Source: an uncultured Polaribacter sp. (GTDB lineage: Bacteria; Bacteroidota; Bacteroidia; Flavobacteriales; Flavobacteriaceae). Taken from it: a DNA stretch of 64,000 bases. Shown here one piece after another: positions 1-9,518 of this stretch. The position numbers and the translations under genes were made by a program. Location of the stretch: assembly GCF_947497125.1 (NCBI RefSeq), contig NZ_CANMFI010000003.1, forward strand, positions 287,678 to 351,677, given 5' to 3'. The notes under the pieces are model-generated. The model worked only from the letters and a program-made list of their open reading frames with translations, did no database searches and was not told the origin of the DNA. The first letter of the stretch is position 1; every line of letters begins with the position of its first letter.

Positions 1-2
1 CA

Positions 3-995
3 CCCTTTTTTAATAAGGTTGTCCTTTTTTTTAAAGGGGTTGCAATGGGTGCTGCAAATAAAGTTCCGGGTGTCTCTGGTGGTACCGTTGCCTTTGTTTT
101 TAAATTTTATGAAGAATTAATTTATTCTTTTAAAAAAGTAAATGCAAGTGCTTTTAAATTATTGATAAATGGTCATTTTAAAAGTTTTTATAACTATATA
201 AACGGTCCATTTTTATTTTTAATAATGTCTGGCAGTATTTTTAGTTATTTTACAGTCTCACTTGTTTTAGATTACTTTTTATTGCATTACGAATTGTATG
301 TGTGGAGTGCTTTTTTCGGAATGATCATAGGTTCGGTCTATTCTATTGGTAAAGATTTTAGAGAATGGAATGCCAAAACAATTGTGTCAATAATTATTGG
401 TGTTGCTATCGGTGTAGGCATTAGCTTTTTAAAACCTGCAACAGAAAATGACAACCTTTGGTTTGTTTTTATTTGTGGTGTTATTGGGGTTTCTGGTATG
501 ACTTTACCTGGTTTGTCGGGTTCTTTTATTCTAATTTTATTAGGTAATTATGTATTGTTGTTGGTAGATTCTGTAAACGAATTGTCTACTATTATTCGAA
601 ATGTAATAATGGGTAATTTTGAGGTGTTTTTAGACCCAATAAAAATGCGGTATTTAAAAATTATTAGTGTTTTTACTTTAGGTTCTGTTTTCGGGTTAGT
701 CACGTTTTCTCACATCTTAGGGTATGTATTAAAAAAGTGGCATCAAATAGTAAATGCTGTAATTATTGGCTTTATTATAGGTTCTTTAGGGATTGTTTGG
801 CCTTGGAAAAGAACAATTTACTTAAAAGAACAAGGTCAATTTTTAATTGATAAAAAAGGACATAAGATTGTAGAAAATTACGATCGTTTTATGCCAAATA
901 TGAATCATACAGAAACTTGGATAGCTGTTTTTTACATTATTCTAGGTATTGTTTTAATTTTAGGAATCGATTTTTATGGAAGAAAAAAAGAATAA
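3..995 (+). CDS. DUF368 family polytopic membrane protein, 5' end outside window
   Basis: Multi-pass inner-membrane protein of the DUF368 family. The hallmark GAANKVPGVSGGT lies at the visible N-terminus, and a second half-repeat (GVSGMTLPGLSGSFIL) lies about 150 residues later, as is usual for this family. The frame stays open to the left edge (base 3 onward, reading ...FFKGVAMGAAN), and family members normally have a short hydrophobic lead before this motif. The ATG at 45 is therefore probably internal and the gene is cut by the window. Bacterial members have been linked to polyprenyl-phosphate lipid carrier recycling, but function here is inferred from family only. The 3' end overlaps aroE by 20 bases. 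Confidence 0.85.
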   Translation, partial: PFFNKVVLFFKGVAMGAANKVPGVSGGTVAFVFKFYEELIYSFKKVNASAFKLLINGHFKSFYNYINGPFLFLIMSGSIFSYFTVSLVLDYFLLHYELYVWSAFFGMIIGSVYSIGKDFREWNAKTIVSIIIGVAIGVGISFLKPATENDNLWFVFICGVIGVSGMTLPGLSGSFILILLGNYVLLLVDSVNELSTIIRNVIMGNFEVFLDPIKMRYLKIISVFTLGSVFGLVTFSHILGYVLKKWHQIVNAVIIGFIIGSLGIVWPWKRTIYLKEQGQFLIDKKGHKIVENYDRFMPNMNHTETWIAVFYIILGIVLILGIDFYGRKKE

Positions 996-1731
996 AGTTT
1001 TTGGTTTGTTAGGGAAAGATATTGAGTATTCTTTTTCACGAGCTTATTTTACAGAAAAATTTAAAAAACTTCTGTTAGAACGATATCGTTATGTAAATTT
1101 TGACATACAAGATATTCAAGATTTTTTATCTATCATCACCAAAGAAAAAGAAAATTTAGGAGGTGTAAATGTTACCATACCTTACAAAGAATCTGTTATG
1201 CAATACTTAGATAAGGTAGATAAAACTGCTAAAAAAATAGGTGCTGTTAATACCATTAAGATTACTAAAAAAGGCAACTTAAAAGGCTATAATTCTGATG
1301 TTGTTGGGTTTGATAAATCAATAGCTCCTTTATTAAAAAAGCATCATAAAAAAGCATTAATTTTAGGGACAGGTGGTGCTTCTAAAGCAATTGCTTATGC
1401 ATTAAAACAACGAGGTATTACATATCTTTTTGTTTCCAGAAATGCTTCAAAGAAAAATCAAATTTCTTATCATCAACTAACAGAAGAAATACTTGATAAA
1501 TATCATATTATTATCAATTCTACACCCGTTGGTACTTCGCCTAAAACAGCATTGTCACCAAACATACCATATCAATTTTTAACAGATAAACATTTGTTGT
1601 ACGATTTAATTTACAACCCAGAAATAACCACTTTTTTATCAAAAGGAAAAGAAAAAGGTGCTGTTATAAAAAATGGTTACGAAATGTTAGAACTGCAAGC
1701 AGAAGAATCTTGGCGAATTTGGTGTAAATAA
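976..1731 (+). CDS. aroE: Shikimate dehydrogenase
   Basis: NADP-dependent reduction of 3-dehydroshikimate to shikimate in aromatic amino acid synthesis; cytosolic. 251 residues, near the short end of the AroE family. Visible features: the N-terminal substrate-binding serines (EYSFSRAYF), VTIPYKE with catalytic Lys71, NSD with Asp108 completing the Lys/Asp pair, and the dinucleotide-binding glycine loop GTGGASKA at 131-138. The ATG lies inside the end of the DUF368 gene (20-base overlap), so the two are probably cotranscribed and translationally coupled. Confidence 0.93.
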   Translation: MEEKKNKVFGLLGKDIEYSFSRAYFTEKFKKLLLERYRYVNFDIQDIQDFLSIITKEKENLGGVNVTIPYKESVMQYLDKVDKTAKKIGAVNTIKITKKGNLKGYNSDVVGFDKSIAPLLKKHHKKALILGTGGASKAIAYALKQRGITYLFVSRNASKKNQISYHQLTEEILDKYHIIINSTPVGTSPKTALSPNIPYQFLTDKHLLYDLIYNPEITTFLSKGKEKGAVIKNGYEMLELQAEESWRIWCK

Positions 1732-1820
1732 GTCATTTAGATATGAATGATTTGTAGATTGTGTAAGATGTCTGTATCTTTATAAACTATTAATTTTTTG
1801 GAACCTTAAACATTGTATAT

Positions 1821-3755
1821 ATGTTAGAAAATAATGAAAAAAACGTTGATAACTCATCAAAAGATGATGTTAAAATTATTACAGATACTTTAGAAAATAA
1901 AAAAAACGAAGCTGCTGTAGAAGATTTAAATACAGCTAAAAATAAAGAGGTTGCCAATTTAGAGAAAGATGTAGCTAATGATGCTGTTAAAGAGATTGAG
2001 GATTCGATGGCAGAAGATGCAGAAAAAAATGAAGGCTCTAAAGAAGAAGATTCTTTAGTGGTAGATTATTCATCGTATTCTTTAGAGCAATTAGTTGCAG
2101 ACTTAAAAACAACAATAGCGAATAATCCTGTTCAAAAAATTAAGATTAAAGTAGATGGTTTAAAAAGTGCTTTCAATCAAAAATTTGGTGCTTTATTAGC
2201 TGAAAAGAAAGCGGCTTTTTTAGAAGAAGGAGGAAATTCTCTCGATTTTCAATTTACAAGTCCTATAAAATCTGAATACAACAAATTATTATCTGAATAT
2301 AAAAAGCAAAGAGACGCTTATTACAATGATTTAGAAAAGCAGCTATCTGTAAATTTAGAAAAACGAAATGCTGTTATTGATCAATTAAAAGACTTGATTG
2401 AAAATGCAGATACAGCTACTATGTATAAGTCTTTTAAAGACTTGCAAGATCAATGGAGAGCAATTGGTCCGGTTTCTAAAAACCATTACAATGATACTTG
2501 GAAAACATATCACCATCATGTAGAGCGTTTTTATGATTTATTACACTTAAGTAATGACTTTAGAGATTTAGATTTTAAGCATAATTTAGAAGAAAAATTA
2601 AAAATTATCTTAAAAGCAGAAGCGTTAGAAAAAGAGCCAGACATTAATGTTGCTTTTAAAGAGCTGCAAGAGTTGCATAAAATTTGGAAAGAAGATATTG
2701 GCCCTGTTTCTCAAGAAATGAGAGAAGTAGTGTGGGAAAATTTTAGTGCTGCTACTAAAAAAATACATGATAAAAGGCATGATCATTTTAGAGAAATGCG
2801 CTCTAAATATCAAGAAATTATAGAAAATAAGTTAGCAGTAGTTGCAAAGTTAAATGCGTATGATACTTCTAACAATAAAGTACATAATGATTGGCAAAAA
2901 AGTATTAAAGAAGTAGAGGCACTTAGGCAAGAATATTTTAATGCCGGTAAGTTACCTTATTCAAAAAGTGAAGATGTATGGCAAAAATTTAAAAGTGCTA
3001 CCAAGAAATTTAATAGCGCTAAAAATGTTTTTTACAAACAAGAAAAAAGCGGTCAGCAAGAAAACCTTCAAAAGAAAATTGCCTTAATAGAACAAGCAGA
3101 GTCTTTAAGAGAAAGTGAAGATTGGGAAAATGCCACCAATACGTTGAAAAAGATTCAAGCAGATTGGAAAAAAATTGGACATGTACCACGTAAGTTTTCT
3201 GATGATATCTGGAAACGTTTTAAAACTGCATGTAATCATTATTTTGATAGGTATCATGACCAAAAGAATAGTTTAAATTTAGAGCAACAAGCTGTTGTAG
3301 AAGCTAAAAAAGAAATGTTAGAGACTGTAAAAACAATTACAGACACTACCAAAGAAGCTGTTTTAGTTACGATTAACAATTGGCGTAACCTTGGTGCTTT
3401 ACCAAGAAATGCAAGACATTTAGATGGTAAGTTTCATAAATTAATAGACAGGCTTTTAGAAACGTTAGATTTAGATAAGCAAGAAGTAGCGATGCTTAAA
3501 TTTACACATGTTGTAGATGGTTATTTTGCTGATAAAGATGTTCGAAAGTTAGATTCTGAACAATTGTTTGTTAGAAAAAAGATGGATGAGGTTGTAAAAG
3601 AAATTCAGCAATTAGAAAATAATTTAGGATTCTTTTCAAATGCAAAAGACGATAACCCATTAGTTTTGAATGTTAAAAACCGAGTTGCTGCTTTTAAAGA
3701 AGATTTAGCACTTTGGAAACAAAAACTAAGTTATATCAAAAAGTTAGATTACTAA
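1821..3755 (+). CDS. DUF349 domain-containing coiled-coil protein
   Basis: 644-residue soluble protein with an acidic, low-complexity N-terminus (about residues 1-80) followed by four or five repeats of the DUF349 helical unit. Each unit shows a W-K-x-I-G-P/H-V pattern, for example DQWRAIGPVSK, KIWKEDIGPVS, DDWQKSIKEVE, ADWKKIGHVPRK and NNWRNLGALPR. No catalytic motif is visible. The DUF368-aroE-DUF349 order is, from memory, common in Flavobacteriaceae. A possible promoter (TTTG, 20 bases, TATCTTTA) lies at about 1750-1782, so it may be transcribed separately from aroE. Function is not known. Confidence 0.85.
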   Translation: MLENNEKNVDNSSKDDVKIITDTLENKKNEAAVEDLNTAKNKEVANLEKDVANDAVKEIEDSMAEDAEKNEGSKEEDSLVVDYSSYSLEQLVADLKTTIANNPVQKIKIKVDGLKSAFNQKFGALLAEKKAAFLEEGGNSLDFQFTSPIKSEYNKLLSEYKKQRDAYYNDLEKQLSVNLEKRNAVIDQLKDLIENADTATMYKSFKDLQDQWRAIGPVSKNHYNDTWKTYHHHVERFYDLLHLSNDFRDLDFKHNLEEKLKIILKAEALEKEPDINVAFKELQELHKIWKEDIGPVSQEMREVVWENFSAATKKIHDKRHDHFREMRSKYQEIIENKLAVVAKLNAYDTSNNKVHNDWQKSIKEVEALRQEYFNAGKLPYSKSEDVWQKFKSATKKFNSAKNVFYKQEKSGQQENLQKKIALIEQAESLRESEDWENATNTLKKIQADWKKIGHVPRKFSDDIWKRFKTACNHYFDRYHDQKNSLNLEQQAVVEAKKEMLETVKTITDTTKEAVLVTINNWRNLGALPRNARHLDGKFHKLIDRLLETLDLDKQEVAMLKFTHVVDGYFADKDVRKLDSEQLFVRKKMDEVVKEIQQLENNLGFFSNAKDDNPLVLNVKNRVAAFKEDLALWKQKLSYIKKLDY

Positions 3756-3797
3756 AAAGTCTTATAATAATCCTATTCTTTATAAAATAGGATGCAT

Positions 3798-3833
3798 AAA
3801 AAAACTCGAAGTATTTACTTCGAGTTTTTTTTT
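3798..3833. terminator. Bidirectional intrinsic terminator
   Basis: Perfect hairpin with arms AACTCGAAG and CTTCGAGTT, flanked by an A7 run on the left and a T9 run on the right. It lies between the convergent DUF349 gene and the zinc-ribbon-family gene and has a tract in the right place for either strand. A weaker hairpin (ATCCTATT / AATAGGAT) precedes it at about 3769-3793. Confidence 0.85.
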
Positions 3834-3852
3834 ATATGATTTGATTTAAAGA

Positions 3853-4626
3853 TTATGAGAAAAATTTATCCATTTTCTCTTTTTCTTCATCTGCCAAAGC
3901 AGCATCAACCAAAATTCGACCACTATGTTCGTCTATAGTAATTTTTTTTCTGTTTGCAATTTCTAATTGAACCTGAGGCGGTATAGTAAAGTAAGACCCA
4001 CCAGAGGCACCACGTTCTATAGCAACTACAGCCAAACCATTTTTAACCTTAGTTCTAATTCTTGTGTATGCAGAAAATAAGTGAGGATCTAAAGACTTAG
4101 AAAACTCATCAGATTTTTTAAGCAATAACGCTTCTTCTTTTTCAGTTTCTTTAAGAATAGCATCTAATTCAGCTTTTTTATGACCTAAATGCTTTTCTTG
4201 TTTTTCTAACTTTTCTTTTGTAGAATTAATGATTTCTGTTTTTTGAGCAATTTTTGCTTTAAACTCATTAATTCTTTTTTCAGCTAATTGAATTTCTAAC
4301 TCTTGATATTCAATTTCTTTAGATAAAGAATCAAATTCTCTGTTGTTTCTTACCTTTTTTTGCTGCTCATCGTATTTTTTCATCAAACCGTTAGATTCTT
4401 CAATAGCTAATTTTTTGTTGCTAATATCTGTTTCTAAGTTTGCTGCATCTTGATTTAAGTTTGAAATACGCGTATTTAATCCGGCAACTTCATCTTCTAA
4501 ATCTTCTACTTCTAAAGGCAGTTCACCTCTAACATTTCTAATTTCATCAATTCTAGAATCGATTAATTGTAAGTCGTATAACGCTCTTAGTTTTTCTTCA
4601 ACCGAAATTTCTTTCTTCTTTGCCAT
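3853..4626 (-). CDS. Zinc-ribbon-family coiled-coil protein lacking the zinc cysteines
   Basis: 257 residues: a long antiparallel coiled coil (about 15-190) followed by the C-terminal block that in relatives is a C4 zinc ribbon. In the family this block reads roughly RGACGGC...IPPQ...CxxCGRIL. Here it reads RGASGGSYFTIPPQ and DEHSGRIL, so the four metal positions are Ser208, Ser211, Asp232 and Ser235, while the surrounding residues are kept. The fold is probably retained without zinc. It starts 2 bases after the Nif3-like gene stop, a pairing common in Bacteroidetes (from memory). Related proteins have been proposed to act in RNA or nucleic-acid binding; no specific function can be claimed. 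Confidence 0.85.
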   Translation of the reverse strand: MAKKKEISVEEKLRALYDLQLIDSRIDEIRNVRGELPLEVEDLEDEVAGLNTRISNLNQDAANLETDISNKKLAIEESNGLMKKYDEQQKKVRNNREFDSLSKEIEYQELEIQLAEKRINEFKAKIAQKTEIINSTKEKLEKQEKHLGHKKAELDAILKETEKEEALLLKKSDEFSKSLDPHLFSAYTRIRTKVKNGLAVVAIERGASGGSYFTIPPQVQLEIANRKKITIDEHSGRILVDAALADEEKEKMDKFFS

Positions 4627-4628
4627 GA

Positions 4629-5723
4629 TTATATATAATATATAGGATTTGTACTTTTTTCTGATAAAATGACTGCAAAATTACTAAATTTTTTTGTAAG
4701 ATAATCAACCAAAAGGTTTTTTGTAAACTGTTCGCTCTCATAATGCCCAATATCGGCTAAAAGAATGCTGTTTTCAGCTTTAAAAAACTCATGATATTTA
4801 AAATCTGCACTTACATACGCATCAGCACCTGCTTTTTTTGCATTTGAAATAGCAAAACTTCCAGATCCGCCCAATACCGCTACTTTTTTTATTTTCTTGT
4901 TGATAAAGTTAGAATGTCTTATGCAGTCTGTTTGCATTGTTTTCTTTAAAAATAATAAAAATTCCTTCTCATTCATTGCTTCATCTAATTCCCCTAACAT
5001 TCCCATTCCAATATCTTGATGTAGGTTGTCTAAAGTAGTTATTTGATGGGCTACTTCTTCATAAGGATGCGCTAAAAATAACGTTTTTAAGATATTAGTT
5101 TCGTCTTTACTTTCAAAAATAACACTAATGCTAGTCTCATTTTCTGTGTGTAAAATTCCTTTTTCACCAATTGTAGGGTTTGTGTTTTCCGTTGCCTTAA
5201 AAGTACTTTTACCTGTGGTTTCAAAAGCACAAGATTCATAATTGCCAATATTACCAGCACCAGCATTAAATAAAGCATTTCTTATAGATATCGCATTTTT
5301 AGTAGGTGCAAAAGTGGTTAATTTTTTTATGATTCCTTTTTTAGGAATAAGAATTTTAGTGTTTTTTAACCCAAGAGCTTCACACATTTTTGCAGATACC
5401 CCTTGTTTAGAATTGTCTAGGGCAGTGTGGGTTGCATAAATAGCAATATCATTTTTAATGGCTTTTAAAACCACACGTTCTACATAAGAGTTGCCAGTTA
5501 TTTTTTTTAAACCACTAAAAATTATTGGATGAAAACTAACAATTAAATTGCATTTTTTAGCAATAGCTTCGTCTACAGTTTCTTCTAATGTGTCTAAAGT
5601 AACTAACACACCAGTTACGTTAGTGTTATAATTACCCACTAACAAACCAACGTTGTCAAAATTTTCGGCATAGCTTAAAGGTGCCAATTCTTCAATATAA
5701 TTTGTAATGTCTCTTATAACCAT
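4629..5723 (-). CDS. Nif3-like dinuclear metal-centre protein (YqfO/DUF34 type)
   Basis: 364-residue member of the Nif3/YbgI family, long version with a central PII-like insert between the two halves of the metal site. Metal ligands visible: SFHPIIF (His65), THTALDN (His99, Asp103) and near the C-terminus DIGHYESEQF (His327, Glu331). Often annotated as GTP cyclohydrolase I type 2, but the physiological role of the family is unsettled. First gene of a two-gene operon with the zinc-ribbon-family protein. A TAACTTTG -7 box on the minus strand (5747-5754) lies 23 bases before the ATG. Confidence 0.9.
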   Translation of the reverse strand: MVIRDITNYIEELAPLSYAENFDNVGLLVGNYNTNVTGVLVTLDTLEETVDEAIAKKCNLIVSFHPIIFSGLKKITGNSYVERVVLKAIKNDIAIYATHTALDNSKQGVSAKMCEALGLKNTKILIPKKGIIKKLTTFAPTKNAISIRNALFNAGAGNIGNYESCAFETTGKSTFKATENTNPTIGEKGILHTENETSISVIFESKDETNILKTLFLAHPYEEVAHQITTLDNLHQDIGMGMLGELDEAMNEKEFLLFLKKTMQTDCIRHSNFINKKIKKVAVLGGSGSFAISNAKKAGADAYVSADFKYHEFFKAENSILLADIGHYESEQFTKNLLVDYLTKKFSNFAVILSEKSTNPIYYI

Positions 5724-5746
5724 AAATCAAAATTCTGTTAAAAACC

Positions 5747-5754
5747 CAAAGTTA
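5747..5754 (-). promoter_or_regulatory. -7 box upstream of Nif3-like gene
   Basis: The plus strand reads CAAAGTTA, so the minus strand has TAACTTTG, an exact match to the Bacteroidetes -7 consensus TAnnTTTG. No TTG is seen at the ideal upstream distance, so support is partial. Confidence 0.5.
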
Positions 5755-5800
5755 ACATTTTCCGAGTATCAATTCATAAAAATGACTTATTTTCGTGTTG

Positions 5801-6814
5801 ATGAAATTTATACGATTTTTATTATTCCCCTTTGCAATCATCTATGACTTGGTTACAAGAGTTAGAAACTATTTTTTTGATATTGGTATTTTTAGGCATC
5901 AAACATTTAAAACACCCATCATAGTAGTTGGTAATTTAAGTGTTGGTGGTACTGGCAAAACACCCCAAATAGAGTATTTGATAAGGTTGTTTAAAGATTC
6001 TTATAAAACAGCTGTTTTAAGTAGAGGTTATAAACGTAAATCAGAAGGATTTGTATTATTAAATAAGCATCATACCGCTTTAGATGTTGGAGATGAACCT
6101 CTGCAGTTTTTTAAAAAATTTAATGATATAAATGTTGCTGTTGATGCAGATAGAGCTTCTGGTATTTCTAAGTTAATCAATCAAACAGCATCAGATCTTA
6201 TTTTATTAGATGACGCTTATCAGCACAGAAAAGTAAAAGGAAGTTTCTACATTTTATTGACAAAGTTTGATGCTTTATTTACAGATGATTTTCTGCTTCC
6301 GACAGGTAATTTAAGAGAGAGTAAACTTGGTGCTAATAGGGCTGATGTTATTATAGTTACTAAATGCCCAGATACTATTTCCGAAGACCAGAAAAGTAGT
6401 ATTTTAAATAAATTAAAAAAATATAAAAAAGAGGTTTTTTTTACAAGTATTTCTTACAACAAAAAAACGGAAGGTTATACAACGCTTGTAGTTGATGAGT
6501 TGGCAAATTATGAAGTTTTATTGATAACAGGTATCGCAAACCCTAAACCACTTCTTAATTTTTTAAATGAAAAAAATGTTAATTTCAAACATTTAGAATA
6601 TGCAGATCATCATCATTTTACTAAAAAAGAAATTACAGCAATTAAAAGTGAGTTTTCTAACATTAAAACTTCAAAAAAAATATTATTGACTACAGAAAAA
6701 GATTATGTTCGTTTAAAGGATAGCATAGAAAATATTTCTTATCTCGGCATTCAAACTTCTTTTGTTGATAGAGAAAATGAGTTTAATGCAATTGTAAAAA
6801 GGAGTATACAATAA
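5801..6814 (+). CDS. lpxK: Tetraacyldisaccharide 4'-kinase (lipid A synthesis)
   Basis: Phosphorylates the 4' position of the tetraacyldisaccharide intermediate to give lipid IVA; membrane-associated. An N-terminal hydrophobic anchor (about 1-30) is followed by the P-loop-like GNLSVGGTGKTP at about 44-55, and then by LLDDAYQHR, the characteristic LpxK block containing the catalytic Asp. 337 residues, normal for the family. The in-frame GTG at 5795 also allows initiation, but the ATG at 5801 (MKFIRFLLFP) gives the usual N-terminus. Divergent from the Nif3-like gene and followed by a strong terminator. Confidence 0.93.
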   Translation: MKFIRFLLFPFAIIYDLVTRVRNYFFDIGIFRHQTFKTPIIVVGNLSVGGTGKTPQIEYLIRLFKDSYKTAVLSRGYKRKSEGFVLLNKHHTALDVGDEPLQFFKKFNDINVAVDADRASGISKLINQTASDLILLDDAYQHRKVKGSFYILLTKFDALFTDDFLLPTGNLRESKLGANRADVIIVTKCPDTISEDQKSSILNKLKKYKKEVFFTSISYNKKTEGYTTLVVDELANYEVLLITGIANPKPLLNFLNEKNVNFKHLEYADHHHFTKKEITAIKSEFSNIKTSKKILLTTEKDYVRLKDSIENISYLGIQTSFVDRENEFNAIVKRSIQ

Positions 6815-6816
6815 AA

Positions 6817-6845
6817 CCAGTGTTGTTAGACACTGGCTTTTTTTT
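6817..6845 (+). terminator. Intrinsic terminator of lpxK
   Basis: Hairpin CCAGTGT / ACACTGG with a 6-base loop, then C and a T-run, starting 3 bases after the lpxK stop. Confidence 0.85.
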
Positions 6846-6947
6846 GATTTTTGTTAGAAGCACTTTTTAAATACACTTCTTTATGTAAGACCCCATTTTT
6901 TTTAAAAGGTCACAACTCATATATACTTTAAGCTGTTTGTTATCTTT

Positions 6948-7664
6948 TTACATTTCCATTGAATGATACACGTTTTGTACATCATCATCTTCTTCTAATT
7001 TTTCTAAAAGCTTTTCTACATCTGCTTGTTGCTCTTCATTTAACTTTGTAGTTGTAGCAGGAATACGCTCAAAACCAGATGAAATTATTTCTATTTCTTG
7101 GGTTTCAAAATAAGATTGTAACGCACCAAATTGTTCAAAAGGAGCATAGATGATAACGCCTTCTTCATCATCAAAAACTTCTTCAACTTCAAAGTCTATC
7201 AACTCTAGCTCAAGCTCTTCCATATCCATCGTAATATCCTCTTTCTTTAATGTAAAGTTACAGGTATGATCAAACATAAAAACCACAGAGCCAGAGGTAC
7301 CTAAATTACCATCACATTTGTTAAATGCAGCTCTTACGTTGGCAACAGTTCTATTGTTGTTATCAGTTGCTGTTTCTAATAAAACAGCAACACCGTGTGG
7401 TGCATATCCTTCAAAAAGTACTTCTTTATAATTTGCAGTATCTTTATCTGTAGCTTTTTTTATAGCACGCTCAACATTGTCTTTTGGCATGTTAGCAGCT
7501 TTTGCATTCTGAATTACAGCTCGCAAACGAGAGTTCGTTTCTGGGTTTGGGCCACTTTCTTTTACAGCCATTACAATGTCTTTACCAATTCTGGTAAATG
7601 TTTTTGCCATTGCAGACCAGCGCTTCATTTTTCTTGCTTTTCTAAATTCGAATGCTCTACCCAT
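6948..7664 (-). CDS. YebC/PmpR-family protein
   Basis: Member of the YebC/TACO1 family, described both as DNA-binding regulators and as translation factors that help ribosomes through polyproline stretches. 238 residues starting MGRAFEFRKARKMKRWSAMAKTF, the family's usual N-terminus, followed by the conserved NPETNSRLRAVIQNAKAANMPKDN block. The C-terminal half is acidic. A longer frame reaches 7724, but a good promoter (TTG, 20 bases, TACATTTG) lies inside that extension, so the ATG at 7664 is the start. Monocistronic and convergent with lpxK. Confidence 0.92.
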   Translation of the reverse strand: MGRAFEFRKARKMKRWSAMAKTFTRIGKDIVMAVKESGPNPETNSRLRAVIQNAKAANMPKDNVERAIKKATDKDTANYKEVLFEGYAPHGVAVLLETATDNNNRTVANVRAAFNKCDGNLGTSGSVVFMFDHTCNFTLKKEDITMDMEELELELIDFEVEEVFDDEEGVIIYAPFEQFGALQSYFETQEIEIISSGFERIPATTTKLNEEQQADVEKLLEKLEEDDDVQNVYHSMEM

Positions 7665-7693
7665 TTCTAGTTTCTGTTTTAATTTAAGAGTTA

Positions 7694-7724
7694 CAAATGT
7701 AAAAAACACCTTGGTTTCATACAA
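7694..7724 (-). promoter_or_regulatory. Promoter of the YebC-family gene
   Basis: On the minus strand a TTG (7724-7722), a 20-base spacer and an exact TACATTTG (7701-7694) match the Bacteroidetes pattern TTG-N19/20-TAnnTTTG. The predicted leader is about 25 bases. It also settles the start codon choice for the gene. Confidence 0.7.
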
Positions 7725-7777
7725 TCATAATTGTTGTTTTCGATTATATTTTTGTGTGATTAATCTGCTAATGCTGG

Positions 7778-9421
7778 TTAAACCTGTAAAACGCCCATGT
7801 TAAATTGTTTTTCAATAGGAGCGTGGTTGGCAGCTTCAATTCCCATAGAAATCCAAGTTCTAGTTTCTAACGGGTTAATTACTGCGTCTGTCCAGATTCT
7901 GGCAGCTGCGTAATAAGGTGAAATTTGCTTATCATAGCGCGATTTTATTTTATCAAATAATTCGGCTTCTTTTTCAGGTGTAATTTCTTCACCTTTCTTT
8001 TTAAGTGAGGCAGTTTCTATTTGCAATAAAACTTTTGCGGCAGAATTACCACTCATTACTGCCAATTCTGCACTTGGCCATGCAACAATTAATCTTGGGT
8101 CATAGGCTTTACCACACATCGCATAATTACCTGCGCCATAAGAGTTACCTATTACAATTGTAAATTTAGGGACTACAGAATTACTAACTGCGTTTACCAT
8201 TTTTGCACCGTCTTTTATAATACCACCATGTTCAGATTTAGAGCCCACCATAAATCCTGTTACATCTTGTAAAAAAACCAAAGGTATTTTCTTTTGATTG
8301 CAATTGGCTATAAATCTTGTTGCCTTGTCTGCAGAGTCATTATAAATTACACCTCCAAATTGCATTTCTGTGGGTTTGGTTTTAGAGGCGGTTGTTTTTA
8401 CCAATTTACGCTGATTGGCTACAATACCAACTGCCCAACCTTCTATTCTTGCATATCCTGTTAGTATGGTTTGCCCATAACCTTCTTTGTATTGCTCAAA
8501 TTCAGAATTGTCTACCAAACGTTTTATGATTTCTAACATATCATATTGAGCGTTTCTCTCTTTCGGTAAAATTCCAAAAATTTCTTCTTCTTTTTCTTTC
8601 GGAGGAAAAGTGGCTGTTTTGCTAAAACCGGCCTTGTCATAATCACCAATTTTATCAATAATAAATTTTATTTTGTCTAGTGCATCCTTATCGTCTTTGG
8701 CTTTGTAATCTGTTACTCCAGAAATTTCGCAATGTGTAGTTGCACCTCCCAAAGTTTCATTGTCTATAGATTCGCCAATAGCAGCTTTTACCAAATAACT
8801 ACCTGCTAAAAAAATACTTGCAGTTTTGTCTACAATTAGAGCTTCATCACTCATAATTGGTAGGTATGCACCACCAGCAACACAGCTTCCCATGACAGCA
8901 GAAATTTGTGTAATGCCCATAGCACTCATTACGGCATTGTTTCTAAAAATACGTCCAAAGTGTTCTTTGTCAGGAAAAATTTCATCTTGCATTGGTAAGT
9001 AAACACCTGCAGAATCTACCAAATAAATAATTGGTAATTTGTTTTCTATGGATATTTCTTGTGCTCTTAAATTCTTTTTACCTGTAATAGGAAACCAAGC
9101 GCCTGCTTTAACAGTTGCGTCGTTTGCCACCACAATGCATTGTTTACCTTTTATGTAACCTATTTTTACAACAACACCTCCCGAAGGGCAGCCGCCATGT
9201 TCTGCATACATTTCTTCGCCTGCAAAAGCACCAATTTCTATAGATTTTGCATTTGTGTCTAATAAATAATCTACGCGTTCTCGCGCAGTCATTTTACCTT
9301 TTGCTTTGTGCTTATCGATTCTTTTTTGTCCACCACCCAATTTTACTTTTGCAAAACGTCTGCGTAAGTCGGATACTAATAGTTTGTTGTAATCTTCGTT
9401 TTTGTTGAAGTTGATGTCCAT
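7778..9421 (-). CDS. Acyl-CoA carboxylase beta subunit (carboxyltransferase), methylcrotonoyl/propionyl-CoA type
   Basis: 547 residues, full length for a biotin-dependent carboxyltransferase beta subunit. Visible blocks: KMTARERVDYLLD near the N-terminus, the N-domain oxyanion region GSCVAGGAYLPIMSDE, and the C-domain GNSYGAGNYAMCGKAYDPR. The DEIFPDKEHFGRIFRN segment resembles the methylcrotonoyl-CoA carboxylase beta chain (leucine catabolism) more than the propionyl enzyme, but substrate cannot be fixed by eye. The alpha (biotin) subunit is not in this window. Confidence 0.9.
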   Translation of the reverse strand: MDINFNKNEDYNKLLVSDLRRRFAKVKLGGGQKRIDKHKAKGKMTARERVDYLLDTNAKSIEIGAFAGEEMYAEHGGCPSGGVVVKIGYIKGKQCIVVANDATVKAGAWFPITGKKNLRAQEISIENKLPIIYLVDSAGVYLPMQDEIFPDKEHFGRIFRNNAVMSAMGITQISAVMGSCVAGGAYLPIMSDEALIVDKTASIFLAGSYLVKAAIGESIDNETLGGATTHCEISGVTDYKAKDDKDALDKIKFIIDKIGDYDKAGFSKTATFPPKEKEEEIFGILPKERNAQYDMLEIIKRLVDNSEFEQYKEGYGQTILTGYARIEGWAVGIVANQRKLVKTTASKTKPTEMQFGGVIYNDSADKATRFIANCNQKKIPLVFLQDVTGFMVGSKSEHGGIIKDGAKMVNAVSNSVVPKFTIVIGNSYGAGNYAMCGKAYDPRLIVAWPSAELAVMSGNSAAKVLLQIETASLKKKGEEITPEKEAELFDKIKSRYDKQISPYYAAARIWTDAVINPLETRTWISMGIEAANHAPIEKQFNMGVLQV

Positions 9422-9518
9422 AGAAATTTATTTCTTAGTTTCTGCTAAATTAAGAAATATAGTTGTTATTTTCTTTGATACAATTTATAGAGTTTTATAA
9501 ATATTTGTAAATTTTTAA

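Noticed and set aside
7665..7724. N-terminal extension of the YebC-family gene
   Set aside because: Contains the promoter, and the family N-terminus begins at 7664.
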